Positions 1 through 6,793 of a stretch of 11,290 nt of DNA are shown here, one piece after another. How positions within the stretch are numbered: the stretch's first letter is position 1; each line of letters starts with the position of its first letter. The stretch is from Methanomassiliicoccaceae archaeon. Its GTDB lineage: Archaea > Thermoplasmatota > Thermoplasmata > Methanomassiliicoccales > Methanomethylophilaceae. The stretch spans positions 1 to 11,290 of the forward strand of contig WRKA01000165.1 in the NCBI GenBank assembly GCA_009778265.1, read 5' to 3'. A program made the translations under genes and the position numbers. Below the pieces are notes generated by a model. That model was not told where the DNA came from. It did no database searches and saw only the letters and a list, made by a program, of their open reading frames with translations.

Positions 1-2
1 CG

Positions 3-119
3 AAGGCCGGCGGGGCGTCGAGGGACGAAGTGATAAGCGCGGTGCTCGTGGGACTCCCGGCGGCGGGTAACGCTGTCGTTCAGGTCCTTCCGGCGGCGCT
101 GGAAGCGTATGACGAATGA
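3..119 (+). CDS. C-terminal fragment, carboxymuconolactone decarboxylase-like protein (5' end outside window)
   Basis: An open frame enters from the left edge and runs 38 codons to a TGA. Its residues (KAGGASRDEVISAVLVGLPA, then AGNAVVQVLPAALEAYDE) form a small, Ala/Val-rich helical tail. I associate such a tail with AhpD/carboxymuconolactone decarboxylase-like proteins, where 'GAS-x-E-E-V' precedes the last helices. The catalytic CxxC region of that family would lie upstream and is not visible, so the assignment rests on the tail only. The stop directly abuts the stop of the convergent ABC transporter gene (119/120), which leaves no intergenic space. It could be another small helical protein, but that it is a coding 3' end is fairly secure. 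Confidence 0.55.
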   Translation, partial: KAGGASRDEVISAVLVGLPAAGNAVVQVLPAALEAYDE

Positions 120-1892
120 TCACGCCTTCTGTTCCGCACCCGCGTTCTTTCTGAACAGTTCGCGGTAATACTCGCATGTCTCCATGAGCTCGTCGTGGGG
201 CGCGGCCGCGACCACCTTCCCTTCCTCAAGGACAACGACCCTGTCGCACCGTCTCATTATGCTGAGACGGTGCGCTATCACCAGAATCATCTTCGTTCTG
301 CTCAGTTCCGCTATGAGATCGTTTATCATTTCCAGATTGTTCTTGTCCAGCGCGCTCGTGGCCTCGTCGAACATCATCACCCCGGAATCCTTCAGTATCA
401 CACGCGCGATCTCCAGACGCTGTTTCTGACCGCCGGATATCGTCGCCCCGCTCTCCCCTATCATCGTCTCGTAGCCGAACGGCATTGCAACGATCTCGTC
501 ATGGATGCGGGCAAGGCGGCATGCCTCTACGGCATCATCTCTCGAGGCGTCCGGGTCCGCGAGAAGCAGATTGTTCATCACCGTGTCGTTGAACATATAC
601 GGATCCTGTAACGACATCGTCAGGTTACTGCGCACATCTTCCTCTGACAGCGACGATATATCGTTACCGTTCAGAAGTATGTCGCCGCCCGTCCGGGCAT
701 AGAATCCGGAGAGCAGACCGAATATCGTCGATTTGCCGGAGCCGCTCTTTCCCACGAATCCTACCATGCCCGGACCGTCGATCTTGAAACTGACGCCGTT
801 CAGGACGCTCTTGTCCTCCGTGTAACCGAAGGACACGTTCCTGAACTCTATCGAGTTCACCGGATCCGTTAACCTCATATCTCCGAAACGGTCCACCTCC
901 TCCTTCGGCGCCCTTATTATGTCGTTGATACGTTTAGCGGCAAGTTCTCCGTTGACGTATGTGTCCTTGATGCGCGCCAGTCCGGCGACGAGTCCGTAGA
1001 TGTCCCCCTTGTACGTGTATATTATCAGCACCGCCGCCAGTTCCGCCATCCCCTGCGGTAAAAGATAGAGACCGGCCAGAAGAAGTATCGAAAGGTCTAT
1101 CCCTCCCTTCACCACATCTATGAGATTCTGCATCTTTTTTTGATATATCTCGCGCTTATACTTCACGTCCGCATATTGTGCGCTTACGGAGGTGTGCTTC
1201 TCTATCACGGGATCCTTTGCGTTAAGACCTTTGATCTCCTTTATCCCCTTGAGTATCTCGATCTCGTTCGCCTTAACCTTCTCGACGGCGCGTTTGGACC
1301 TTTTCATATTTTCCAGAAGTCTCGACACACGAAGATATTCCAGCATCATCAGGATCGCCAGTCCGACCGCGAAGACTATCCCTAAGATCACATTCAGAAC
1401 GGTGATATATGAGACGAATCCGATGTTGATGAGTATGCTGATCACAGTTCTCTGTATGTTCAGCGATACCGCGGAGGATTCCCTGCTGTCCTCGTTCAGC
1501 CGTTCCAGGAAGAAACCGGAACCTTTGTCGTACACCGTTGAAAGGTTCATCGACATCGTCCTGTACGCCGCCTTCCTTCTTATCATCAGGAACACGCTGT
1601 TCGATATCCTTGCATAGAGATATTCGGCGGTGTATGACAACACGGCTATCATAAGGACCAGAGAGAACAGGATCACAGCATATCTTACCAGTTCGTCGTA
1701 ATTGCCGCCGGTGAGGGCGATCAGCACCCTTGACAGTACAAGAGGCGACATCAATGCCGTTACGCCCGACAGTATCGTGAACAGAATGAACAGGAACACT
1801 TTCGCGCGGTGTTCGCCGTAGAACTCCTTCAGACTCTTCAGGTTAGGATATCTTTCCGTTCTCGTTCTTTTATTCATGTGCATACCGAACAT
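120..1892 (-). CDS. ABC transporter, fused permease and ATP-binding protein (exporter half-transporter)
   Basis: This is a 590-residue type IV ABC exporter half-transporter that would act as a dimer in the cytoplasmic membrane. The N-terminal half is the membrane domain, with hydrophobic stretches near residues 31-57, 70-92, 150-184 and 265-295. The C-terminal ATPase has a Walker A (GKSGSGKS, 381-388), a Q-loop Gln429, a signature ISGGQ (485-489, Ile for the usual Leu), a Walker B ending in Asp509-Glu510, a D-loop SALD and the H-loop His541. All catalytic elements are present, so it should be active. The substrate cannot be told from sequence; lipids, peptides and drugs are all possible. No partner half-transporter is adjacent, which suggests a homodimer. 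Three in-frame ATGs are near the start (1892, 1883, 1877); none has a clear Shine-Dalgarno, so the start is uncertain by five codons. It is divergent from the SWIM-like genes. Confidence 0.9.
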   Translation of the reverse strand: MFGMHMNKRTRTERYPNLKSLKEFYGEHRAKVFLFILFTILSGVTALMSPLVLSRVLIALTGGNYDELVRYAVILFSLVLMIAVLSYTAEYLYARISNSVFLMIRRKAAYRTMSMNLSTVYDKGSGFFLERLNEDSRESSAVSLNIQRTVISILINIGFVSYITVLNVILGIVFAVGLAILMMLEYLRVSRLLENMKRSKRAVEKVKANEIEILKGIKEIKGLNAKDPVIEKHTSVSAQYADVKYKREIYQKKMQNLIDVVKGGIDLSILLLAGLYLLPQGMAELAAVLIIYTYKGDIYGLVAGLARIKDTYVNGELAAKRINDIIRAPKEEVDRFGDMRLTDPVNSIEFRNVSFGYTEDKSVLNGVSFKIDGPGMVGFVGKSGSGKSTIFGLLSGFYARTGGDILLNGNDISSLSEEDVRSNLTMSLQDPYMFNDTVMNNLLLADPDASRDDAVEACRLARIHDEIVAMPFGYETMIGESGATISGGQKQRLEIARVILKDSGVMMFDEATSALDKNNLEMINDLIAELSRTKMILVIAHRLSIMRRCDRVVVLEEGKVVAAAPHDELMETCEYYRELFRKNAGAEQKA

Positions 1893-1914
1893 CTACGGGA
1901 AAGCTCATAGTTTT

Positions 1915-1948
1915 AACTGCCGACCGTACCGGTTGACCGACGGCAGTT
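1915..1948. repeat. Inverted repeat between the ABC transporter and the SWIM-like gene
   Basis: The arms AACTGCCG (1915-1922) and CGGCAGTT (1941-1948) are perfect 8-base complements around an 18-base spacer that itself contains the palindrome ACCGGT. It sits in the 190-base divergent region, between the ABC start at 1892 and an AT-rich block (1949-1972, which reads ATTTAAAATATAATAAAAC on the minus strand). That position fits an operator or a 5'-leader hairpin for the ABC gene. Function is inferred only. Confidence 0.45.
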
Positions 1949-2020
1949 CTTATGTTTTATTATATTTTAAATCATATCTATTTTTTATACTGGACACGGT
2001 CCCGGATACGGTACCGTTGC

Positions 2021-2060
2021 AACGTATACTTATACTATTCGCGAACGGTGATATTATAAA
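2021..2060 (+). promoter_or_regulatory. Promoter region of the first SWIM-like gene
   Basis: It contains the 15-mer aacgtatacttatac (2021-2035), then gcgaacggtgata (2041-2053) and a TATA-like gatattataaa (2050-2060). The TATA-like box lies about 25-28 bases before the GTG start at 2083, as expected for a leaderless archaeal transcript. The 17-mer aacggtgatattataaa (2044-2060) recurs exactly before the second SWIM-like gene. The 15-mer and gcgaacggtgata both recur upstream of vapB. The same bases can be read as a Shine-Dalgarno (GGTGAT) before an out-of-frame ATG at 2060, so the exact transcription start is ambiguous. Confidence 0.55.
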
Positions 2061-2082
2061 TGTTACAATCTTACGGTTCGTT

Positions 2083-2853
2083 GTGGTAAGGCAGGAGAAC
2101 ATCGACAAGGTGGCGGAAAGTTACCCCACCGATGCTGTGAGCGAAGCTAAGAGACTCATGCAGGAAGGAGCGTGGAGGTATGAGACCCGCGTCAGGGACG
2201 ATATCTTCGTTTCCGAACTCTCCGGGATAAGTGTGATCATTCACGACGCACCGCTGAAGAACACCACATACTTCTGTACCGGATGCTGCGAGAACACATG
2301 CGCGCACTGCCTCATGGCCAGACTGCATCACGAAGAGAAGAAACGCACGATGCCCGCTTTCTCTTCCACGTCGTTCATAGAGAACGACATAATGAATTTT
2401 TTCGGGAGAACGGTGGAGAGATACGATGAGATCATCCACAGCAAAGGTGTGCTGGACGGAAAGTTCGACGAGGACGCGGCCAAACACGAGGCGGCGTACA
2501 GCGCCGCGGCGAAGATCTGGGGAGAGATCTTCAGTAACATCAGGGAAGTGGACGCCGCCGTCGGCCTTGTCGATAAGCTGATAAAAAAAGTACGCGGATA
2601 TTATCATCGTGACGCGGTCTCGGCGGCCCTGCGCAATATAAGAGAACTGGTAAGATGCAGACTTGCCGAACTGTCGGCGGAAGAGTTCGCCGACATACTG
2701 CTGAGGAACAACAGCACGTGGATGCTCTCTTTCGTACCCGATTTCGAAGAGAAAGAGAGCGAATTCATCCTTGACCGTCTGACATGGTCCGGAATAAAGG
2801 TATCGGAACTGAAGAGCAACCAGCTGGACCTTTTCAACGAAACGGCCGAATGA
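2083..2853 (+). CDS. SWIM-like zinc-finger protein, copy 1
   Basis: This 256-residue protein of unknown function has a zinc-finger-like motif at residues 65-76: Cys65-x2-Cys68-x4-Cys73-Ala-His75-Cys76. The motif follows a short beta-like stretch (GISVIIHD) and is followed by a hydrophobic helix (LMAR). That arrangement resembles SWIM domains (CxCx(n)CxH), but with CxxC at the first pair and an extra Cys after the His. The rest looks alpha-helical, with no catalytic motif I recognise. I chose GTG 2083 as the start because the reading frame aligns without gaps from that codon with the ATG-started paralogue downstream. The open frame continues upstream to 1876, but the upstream residues are not conserved and cover the promoter. 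SWIM domains are known in DNA-binding and protein-interaction contexts; a nucleic-acid or regulatory role here is inference. Confidence 0.8.
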   Translation: MVRQENIDKVAESYPTDAVSEAKRLMQEGAWRYETRVRDDIFVSELSGISVIIHDAPLKNTTYFCTGCCENTCAHCLMARLHHEEKKRTMPAFSSTSFIENDIMNFFGRTVERYDEIIHSKGVLDGKFDEDAAKHEAAYSAAAKIWGEIFSNIREVDAAVGLVDKLIKKVRGYYHRDAVSAALRNIRELVRCRLAELSAEEFADILLRNNSTWMLSFVPDFEEKESEFILDRLTWSGIKVSELKSNQLDLFNETAE

Positions 2854-2920
2854 CCGCCTTTGACCTCAGAACGGACCTTTCCTGAGAAGTAAAGAAGAAT
2901 CAGTGTACGGTCTCGCGCGC

Positions 2921-2937
2921 AACGGTGATATTATAAA
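2921..2937 (+). promoter_or_regulatory. Duplicated TATA-containing promoter of the second SWIM-like gene
   Basis: The sequence aacggtgatattataaa is identical to that at 2044-2060 and ends 23 bases before the ATG at 2961, compared with 22 bases before GTG in copy 1. Its conservation in a 107-base gap between paralogues that have diverged to about half identity argues for function. It most likely holds a TATA box (gatattataaa) for a leaderless or near-leaderless message. Confidence 0.6.
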
Positions 2938-2960
2938 CGATTCAACCTTTATCGGAGTTA

Positions 2961-3719
2961 ATGCTTCGAAAAGAGAACACCGGCGGAACGGCGGAATCGT
3001 ACTCTCCCGCAGCGATAAGCGAAGCTAAGAGACTGATACGCGAAAAAGCATGGTCGAACGAGATCGCGCTCAAGAGTAATGTGTCCTTGTCATCGCTTTC
3101 GGGCGTCAGCGTGATCATTCACGATACGCCGACGCAGGAGACCGTATACTACTGCACCGGATGCTACACCGATTCGTGCGCGCACTGCATCATTGCCAGA
3201 ACGTATCATGAGGACGGCATGCACGCATCCGACCGTTCGGTGGCGGCGATAGAGGAGGACATCAGACTTTTCTTCAGCAAAGCGGTGGAAAGATATGAGA
3301 GGATCATTCAGACCGAGGGCGGACTGGAAGGAGAATTCGACGAGGATTTCGCGAAATATGAATCTGCGTACGGTATCGCGTCGATGGTCTGGAACAAGAT
3401 CTTCCATGACGTCGGCGATATCGGTCTCACCGTATCCCTGGCGGACCGCCTGGTGGACAAGATGGAAGGATACCATTATTGGAACGCCGTATGGAACGCC
3501 ATACGCGACATACGGGAACTGGTGAGATGCAGACTTGCCGAACTGCCGGCGGAAAGGTATATGGAACTTATGATGAACACCAGGAGCAAATGGATGCTCT
3601 TCTTCATGCCGGCGTATGAAAAAGAGGAAAAAGAGAACATCGTTGTACGTCTCACGGACTCCGGTATGGACGTCGATGATCTGAAAGAGATATGCCCTAA
3701 CCTTTTCATTAACGACTGA
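2961..3719 (+). CDS. SWIM-like zinc-finger protein, copy 2 (tandem paralogue)
   Basis: This 252-residue paralogue of the preceding protein matches it at 42 of the first 80 positions in an ungapped hand alignment. The putative metal ligands fall at identical positions: Cys65, Cys68, Cys73, His75 and Cys76 (CTGCYTDSCAHC). Other conserved blocks are VIIHD, VERY, the FDED acidic stretch and a RELVRCRLAEL helix near residue 190. The ATG at 2961 has GGAG three bases before it and a promoter copied from gene 1. It lies 107 bases after copy 1, and each copy has its own promoter, so they need not be an operon. No signal peptide or membrane segment is seen, so it is probably cytoplasmic. Function unknown; the SWIM-like label rests on the Cys/His pattern. 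Confidence 0.82.
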   Translation: MLRKENTGGTAESYSPAAISEAKRLIREKAWSNEIALKSNVSLSSLSGVSVIIHDTPTQETVYYCTGCYTDSCAHCIIARTYHEDGMHASDRSVAAIEEDIRLFFSKAVERYERIIQTEGGLEGEFDEDFAKYESAYGIASMVWNKIFHDVGDIGLTVSLADRLVDKMEGYHYWNAVWNAIRDIRELVRCRLAELPAERYMELMMNTRSKWMLFFMPAYEKEEKENIVVRLTDSGMDVDDLKEICPNLFIND

Positions 3720-3741
3720 CTTCTTATTATGGATGAGACTG

Positions 3742-3814
3742 CGGACCCGCCGGGATTCGAACCCGGGTCATCGGCTTCGAAGGCCGATAGGATGATCCTC
3801 TACCCTACGGGTCC
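3742..3814 (-). tRNA. tRNA-Arg, anticodon UCG
   Basis: On the minus strand a full cloverleaf folds. The acceptor GGACCCG pairs with CGGGTCC and the discriminator is G. The D-stem is GGGT/TCCT (G-U at 10-25 and a U-U at 13-22). The anticodon stem TCGGC/GCCGA encloses the loop CTTCGAA, giving anticodon TCG for the Arg codon CGA. The T-stem CCGGG/CCCGG encloses TTCGAAT. CCA is not encoded; CAG follows the discriminator. The gene lies between the SWIM-like pair and hypE, transcribed away from hypE. Confidence 0.95.
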
Positions 3815-3838
3815 CGTTATGTGTAGCGATGCCCCGTT

Positions 3839-3850
3839 GATAATATTAAC
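3839..3850. promoter_or_regulatory. Near-symmetric TATA element shared by tRNA-Arg(UCG) and hypE
   Basis: The sequence gataatattaac reads as a TATA-like box on both strands (ttaatattatc on the minus strand). Its centre is about 31 bases from the tRNA 5' end at 3814, close to the normal archaeal spacing. On the plus strand it is about 28 bases before the ATG at 3872 and about 52 before the preferred hypE start at 3896. A second box, tttatt at 3865-3870, is about 29 bases before 3896. Confidence 0.45.
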
Positions 3851-3895
3851 GGATTGAACAAAGGTTTATTCATGTCCTTGTTATATTCGAGCAAT

Positions 3896-4942
3896 ATGGC
3901 GAAGGTCGTAATGAACCACGGTGCCGGCGGAGAGACCATGCAGGACTTCCTTTCGAAGCACATCGTATCTCATTTTCCGAAGATGAGCTCTGATGTTCCG
4001 CTGAACTCCCTGGACGATTCCGCCGTTGTTGACGGTATAGTCTTCACGACCGACGGTCACACCGTCAAACCGCTGTTCTTTCCCGGCGGGGATATAGGTT
4101 CCCTTTCCGTCGCGGGAACGGTGAACGACATAGCGGTGATGGGGGCAAGACCGCTGGCGCTGTCGTGCGCCGTCATACTCGAAGAGGGTCTTGACATCGA
4201 CGTTGTGGACAGAGTGATGGACTCCGTCGGCAAAACGTCGGCGTTATGCGGCGTACCCGTCGCCACCGGCGATACGAAAGTGGTGGAATCCGGAGCGGTG
4301 GAAAAGATGATCCTTGTAACGTCGGCGATAGGCAGAAGGTCGGAACATCTGGATCACAACATCTCCGTTGCGTCCGGATACAGAAAGATAGATTCCGGAT
4401 GGCTTACCGACGATAATGTAAGGGACGGGGATGCGGTCATCGTCTCCGGAACGCTCGGAGATCACGGCGTATCGCTGCTGTCGTTCCGCGAGGGATACGG
4501 TTTTGAGAGCGTGGTGAAGAGCGACGTGGCGCCGCTGAACGGAATGATCGAGAACGTTCTGAAAAAGGGCGGGGCGGTCACGATGAAGGATCCGACGAGA
4601 GGAGGGCTTGCGAACACGCTGAACGAATGGTCCTCCAAATCCGGGATAGGCATAGAACTCAACGAATCCGATATTCCGCTCAAGGACGCCGTGGTCAACG
4701 CGTGCGACCTTTTGGGAATAGATCCGTTAAGCATCGGGAACGAGGGCAAGGCGGTGATCGCATGCGTTCCCGAGATGGCGGACGAGATCGTGAAGATACT
4801 GAGAGCGCACCCTCTCGGAAAGGATGCTTCGCTGATCGGATACGCATCGTCGAAGACAAAGCACGTCACGATCAGGACGACGGTCGGAGGCAAAAGGATA
4901 TTGGAACCGCCGATCGGCGACCCGGTGCCCAGAATATGCTGA
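3896..4942 (+). CDS. hypE: Hydrogenase maturation protein HypE
   Basis: HypE accepts the carbamoyl group from HypF on its C-terminal Cys and dehydrates it with ATP to a thiocyanate, the source of the CN ligands of [NiFe]-hydrogenases. The 348-residue protein has the family's features in order: an N-terminal HGAGGETM (8-15), the AIRS-type ATP-binding block with TDGHTVKPLFFPGGDIG (52-68) and NDIAVMGARP (77-86), ATGDTKVV (123-130), DPTRGGLAN (232-240), a GNEGKAVIA segment, and the hallmark C-terminus PRIC with the terminal acceptor Cys. I start at ATG 3896 because known HypE proteins begin a few residues before HG(A/S)GG. Earlier starts at 3872 (ATG) and 3854 (TTG) would add 8 or 14 unconserved residues. 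No other hyp genes are in the window. Its presence indicates [NiFe]-hydrogenases, typical of hydrogenotrophic methanogens. Confidence 0.96.
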   Translation: MAKVVMNHGAGGETMQDFLSKHIVSHFPKMSSDVPLNSLDDSAVVDGIVFTTDGHTVKPLFFPGGDIGSLSVAGTVNDIAVMGARPLALSCAVILEEGLDIDVVDRVMDSVGKTSALCGVPVATGDTKVVESGAVEKMILVTSAIGRRSEHLDHNISVASGYRKIDSGWLTDDNVRDGDAVIVSGTLGDHGVSLLSFREGYGFESVVKSDVAPLNGMIENVLKKGGAVTMKDPTRGGLANTLNEWSSKSGIGIELNESDIPLKDAVVNACDLLGIDPLSIGNEGKAVIACVPEMADEIVKILRAHPLGKDASLIGYASSKTKHVTIRTTVGGKRILEPPIGDPVPRIC

Positions 4943-4996
4943 TACTCAAAGTTTTTCTACATAGAAACAATGGACACGTTCATAACGGTGGTGTCA

Positions 4997-6184
4997 ATGG
5001 TCGATCTCGTTCCTTTCTCCGGATACAGGCCGTCCCTGCGGGACGGCGAGAACATAGGTTCCCGGATATCCCCGCCTTATGATGTCATCGACACCGAATA
5101 CCTGGAACGGCTGAGGTCGGACGAGCACAATGTCACGCATCTCACGCTGAACCCGGTGAACGGCAGATATTCGGGATCACGGAAGACATTCGATTCCTGG
5201 ATCGCCGACGGTTCTCTGATAAAGGACAAAGATTCTTTCTACCTTTACAAACAGAAGTTCACCGCCGGCGGCAGAACGATGACGCGGACCGGGATCGTGG
5301 GCGCGCTGAGAACGGAACCGTATGAGAACGGCGGCATAATACCTCATGAGGAGACGTTCTCCAAGGTGAAGGAGGACCGTTTGAACCTTCTCAGAGATAC
5401 GGAAACGCATCTGGAATCGATATTCGGGATATTCGAAGGTCTCAGCGAAGGACTGAACGCCCGCATAGAAAGAACGGCGGAGAAGCTTTATGTCTACGAG
5501 GATGACGGAAAGGTCGAACATTCATTCTTCAGGATATCCGATAAGGATGTGACGGATTCGATCTCCGAAGAGATGAAGGAACGGAAGATGCTGATCGCCG
5601 ACGGCCATCACAGATACGAAACGGCATTGAATTACTCGCTCGAGCATCCCGACGACATAAAAAAGGGGTATGTTCTGGCGACGCTCGTCTCGTCGGACGA
5701 TCCGGGACTGGTGATATGGCCGACGCACAGACTGCTGAACTCGGATTGTATCTCGGAAACTACCGCGGTAAAGAAGATCGGCGAAGTGCTGCAGCTTAAA
5801 GAGACGTCGTCGATCGACGAGATGATCGGCGAACTTACGGACTGGCACATGGGACTTCTCTTCAGATCGGGAAAATGTTATCTTGCCAGATATAACGGAT
5901 CGGACGATCCGCTGTGGTCGCTTGACACGTACATAGCACAGGAACTGATAATAAAGGGAATATACGGATACGAAGAAGGAGAGGTGATCGTCTCCTTCGA
6001 CGCGGAGTTCGGTTCCGTGAAGAAAAGGATGGAGAAGGGGAAACACGATCTTGCCATCATTCTCAATACACCGTCGCTGAAGAAGATCTGGGACCTCTCC
6101 GCGATCGGAAAGAGGATGCCTAAGAAGACCACGTATTTTTACCCTAAGATATGGTCCGGGTTCGTGTTCTACGAAATGAGGTGA
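4997..6184 (+). CDS. DUF1015 family protein
   Basis: This 395-residue protein is recognisable as DUF1015 by three conserved blocks: PFSGYRP...SPPYDVI (6-31), the IPHEETF...KEDRLNLL block (115-132, His117-Glu118) and the hallmark IADGHHRYETA (200-210). The ADGHHRYET block is His-rich and presumably catalytic or metal/phosphate binding. To my knowledge the reaction is not established. I prefer ATG 4997, which is preceded by GGTGGTG (4987-4993) and begins right at the family's usual MxxxxPF; ATG 4970 would add nine residues. It follows hypE by 54 bases (27 if 4970 is used). Its own stop lies inside the Shine-Dalgarno of the next gene, so the two are probably translationally coupled. Cytoplasmic, with no membrane segments. 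Confidence 0.88.
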   Translation: MVDLVPFSGYRPSLRDGENIGSRISPPYDVIDTEYLERLRSDEHNVTHLTLNPVNGRYSGSRKTFDSWIADGSLIKDKDSFYLYKQKFTAGGRTMTRTGIVGALRTEPYENGGIIPHEETFSKVKEDRLNLLRDTETHLESIFGIFEGLSEGLNARIERTAEKLYVYEDDGKVEHSFFRISDKDVTDSISEEMKERKMLIADGHHRYETALNYSLEHPDDIKKGYVLATLVSSDDPGLVIWPTHRLLNSDCISETTAVKKIGEVLQLKETSSIDEMIGELTDWHMGLLFRSGKCYLARYNGSDDPLWSLDTYIAQELIIKGIYGYEEGEVIVSFDAEFGSVKKRMEKGKHDLAIILNTPSLKKIWDLSAIGKRMPKKTTYFYPKIWSGFVFYEMR

Positions 6185-6185
6185 T
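6178..6185 (+). promoter_or_regulatory. Shine-Dalgarno overlapping the DUF1015 stop codon
   Basis: GAGGTGAT is a near-perfect complement of the 16S rRNA 3' end and contains the TGA stop of the upstream gene. It lies 10 bases before ATG 6196 and fixes that start against the longer frame from 6151. It implies one polycistronic message for the two genes. Confidence 0.65.
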
Positions 6186-6195
6186 ATTTACGGAT

Positions 6196-6789
6196 ATGAA
6201 CATGTTCATCGCAGATGACGGATACGTGGACCATTCCGATCCCGCGATCGTGAAGACCGCGGGGGAATTGTTCTCCGGTCTCACCACGGACACGGAAAAA
6301 GCAAGGGCCGCCTTCGAATACGTAAGAGATGAGATATCGCATTCGATAGATGTGAACGCGAATGTGGTCACGGCAAAAGCATCCGATGTCCTGAGATACC
6401 GTACCGGGATCTGCCATTCGAAAGCGAATCTCCTTGCCGCGTTACTGAGATCGGACGGCATACCCGCGGGTTTCTGTTTCCAGCGCCTCATTCTTACTGA
6501 CGACCCGATACGATACTGCGTCCATTGTTTCAACGCGGTATTCGCCGGCGGACGCTGGATCAAACTTGACGCACGCGGGAACAAGAAAGGGGTGAACGCT
6601 CAGTTCTCTCTGGATGAACCGATGCTTGCGTTCCCTCCGCGTAAGGAATTAGGGGAATACGTATGGAACGGAATATTTGCGAGACCGCATTCCGATACTA
6701 TGAAAATGTTGGAAAAGGCCGGATCGATACGATACGTCATTGAGAACTTACCGGATAACGTTAACGAGACCCCGGACATCACGGAGTGA
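6196..6789 (+). CDS. Transglutaminase-like cysteine protease-fold protein
   Basis: This 197-residue protein has a transglutaminase-like core. The catalytic Cys73 is in RTGICHSKANLLAALLRSDG, where a Cys at the N-terminus of a helix followed by 'ANLLAALLR-x-x-GIPA' is typical. His110 is in CVHCFNAVF and Asp125 in WIKLDARGN, which completes a Cys-His-Asp triad. Archaeal members of this fold usually act as peptidases or amidases, or are uncharacterised, so true protein cross-linking is unlikely. There is no signal peptide, so it is probably cytoplasmic. The ATG at 6196 is used because the upstream Shine-Dalgarno overlaps the previous stop; the frame extends back to 6151 inside the DUF1015 gene. 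The following radical SAM gene starts only 4 bases after the stop. The substrate is unknown; the neighbourhood suggests a shared pathway with DUF1015 and the radical SAM enzyme. Confidence 0.85.
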   Translation: MNMFIADDGYVDHSDPAIVKTAGELFSGLTTDTEKARAAFEYVRDEISHSIDVNANVVTAKASDVLRYRTGICHSKANLLAALLRSDGIPAGFCFQRLILTDDPIRYCVHCFNAVFAGGRWIKLDARGNKKGVNAQFSLDEPMLAFPPRKELGEYVWNGIFARPHSDTMKMLEKAGSIRYVIENLPDNVNETPDITE

Positions 6790-6793
6790 TCCT

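Noticed and set aside
1876..2082. Extended N-terminus of SWIM-like copy 1 (ATG at 1876)
   Set aside because: The frame is open, but the extra 69 residues overlap the promoter elements and the start region of the divergent ABC gene. They have no counterpart in the paralogue, which aligns from the codon at 2083.
2865..2886. CTCAG/CTGAG hairpin after SWIM-like copy 1
   Set aside because: Five base pairs with a 12-base loop and no T tract are within chance expectation.
3721..3731. Pyrimidine-rich ttcttattatg after SWIM-like copy 2 as a terminator; the same 11-mer occurs on the minus strand at 8206-8216 after tRNA-Thr
   Set aside because: Both places suit a T-rich archaeal terminator, but the T runs are only two bases long and the match could be chance. 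It is too weak to annotate.
5522..6046. 174-codon open frame on the minus strand inside the DUF1015 gene
   Set aside because: It is a shadow of the coding strand, with no recognisable domain and a composition typical of antisense frames. The same holds for other long antisense frames, such as 2071-2607 and 4462-4893.
6740..6793. ATG start at 6740 for the radical SAM protein
   Set aside because: It overlaps 50 bases of the transglutaminase-like gene. TTG 6794 has a well-placed GGAGTGAT and begins at the family's usual N-terminus.
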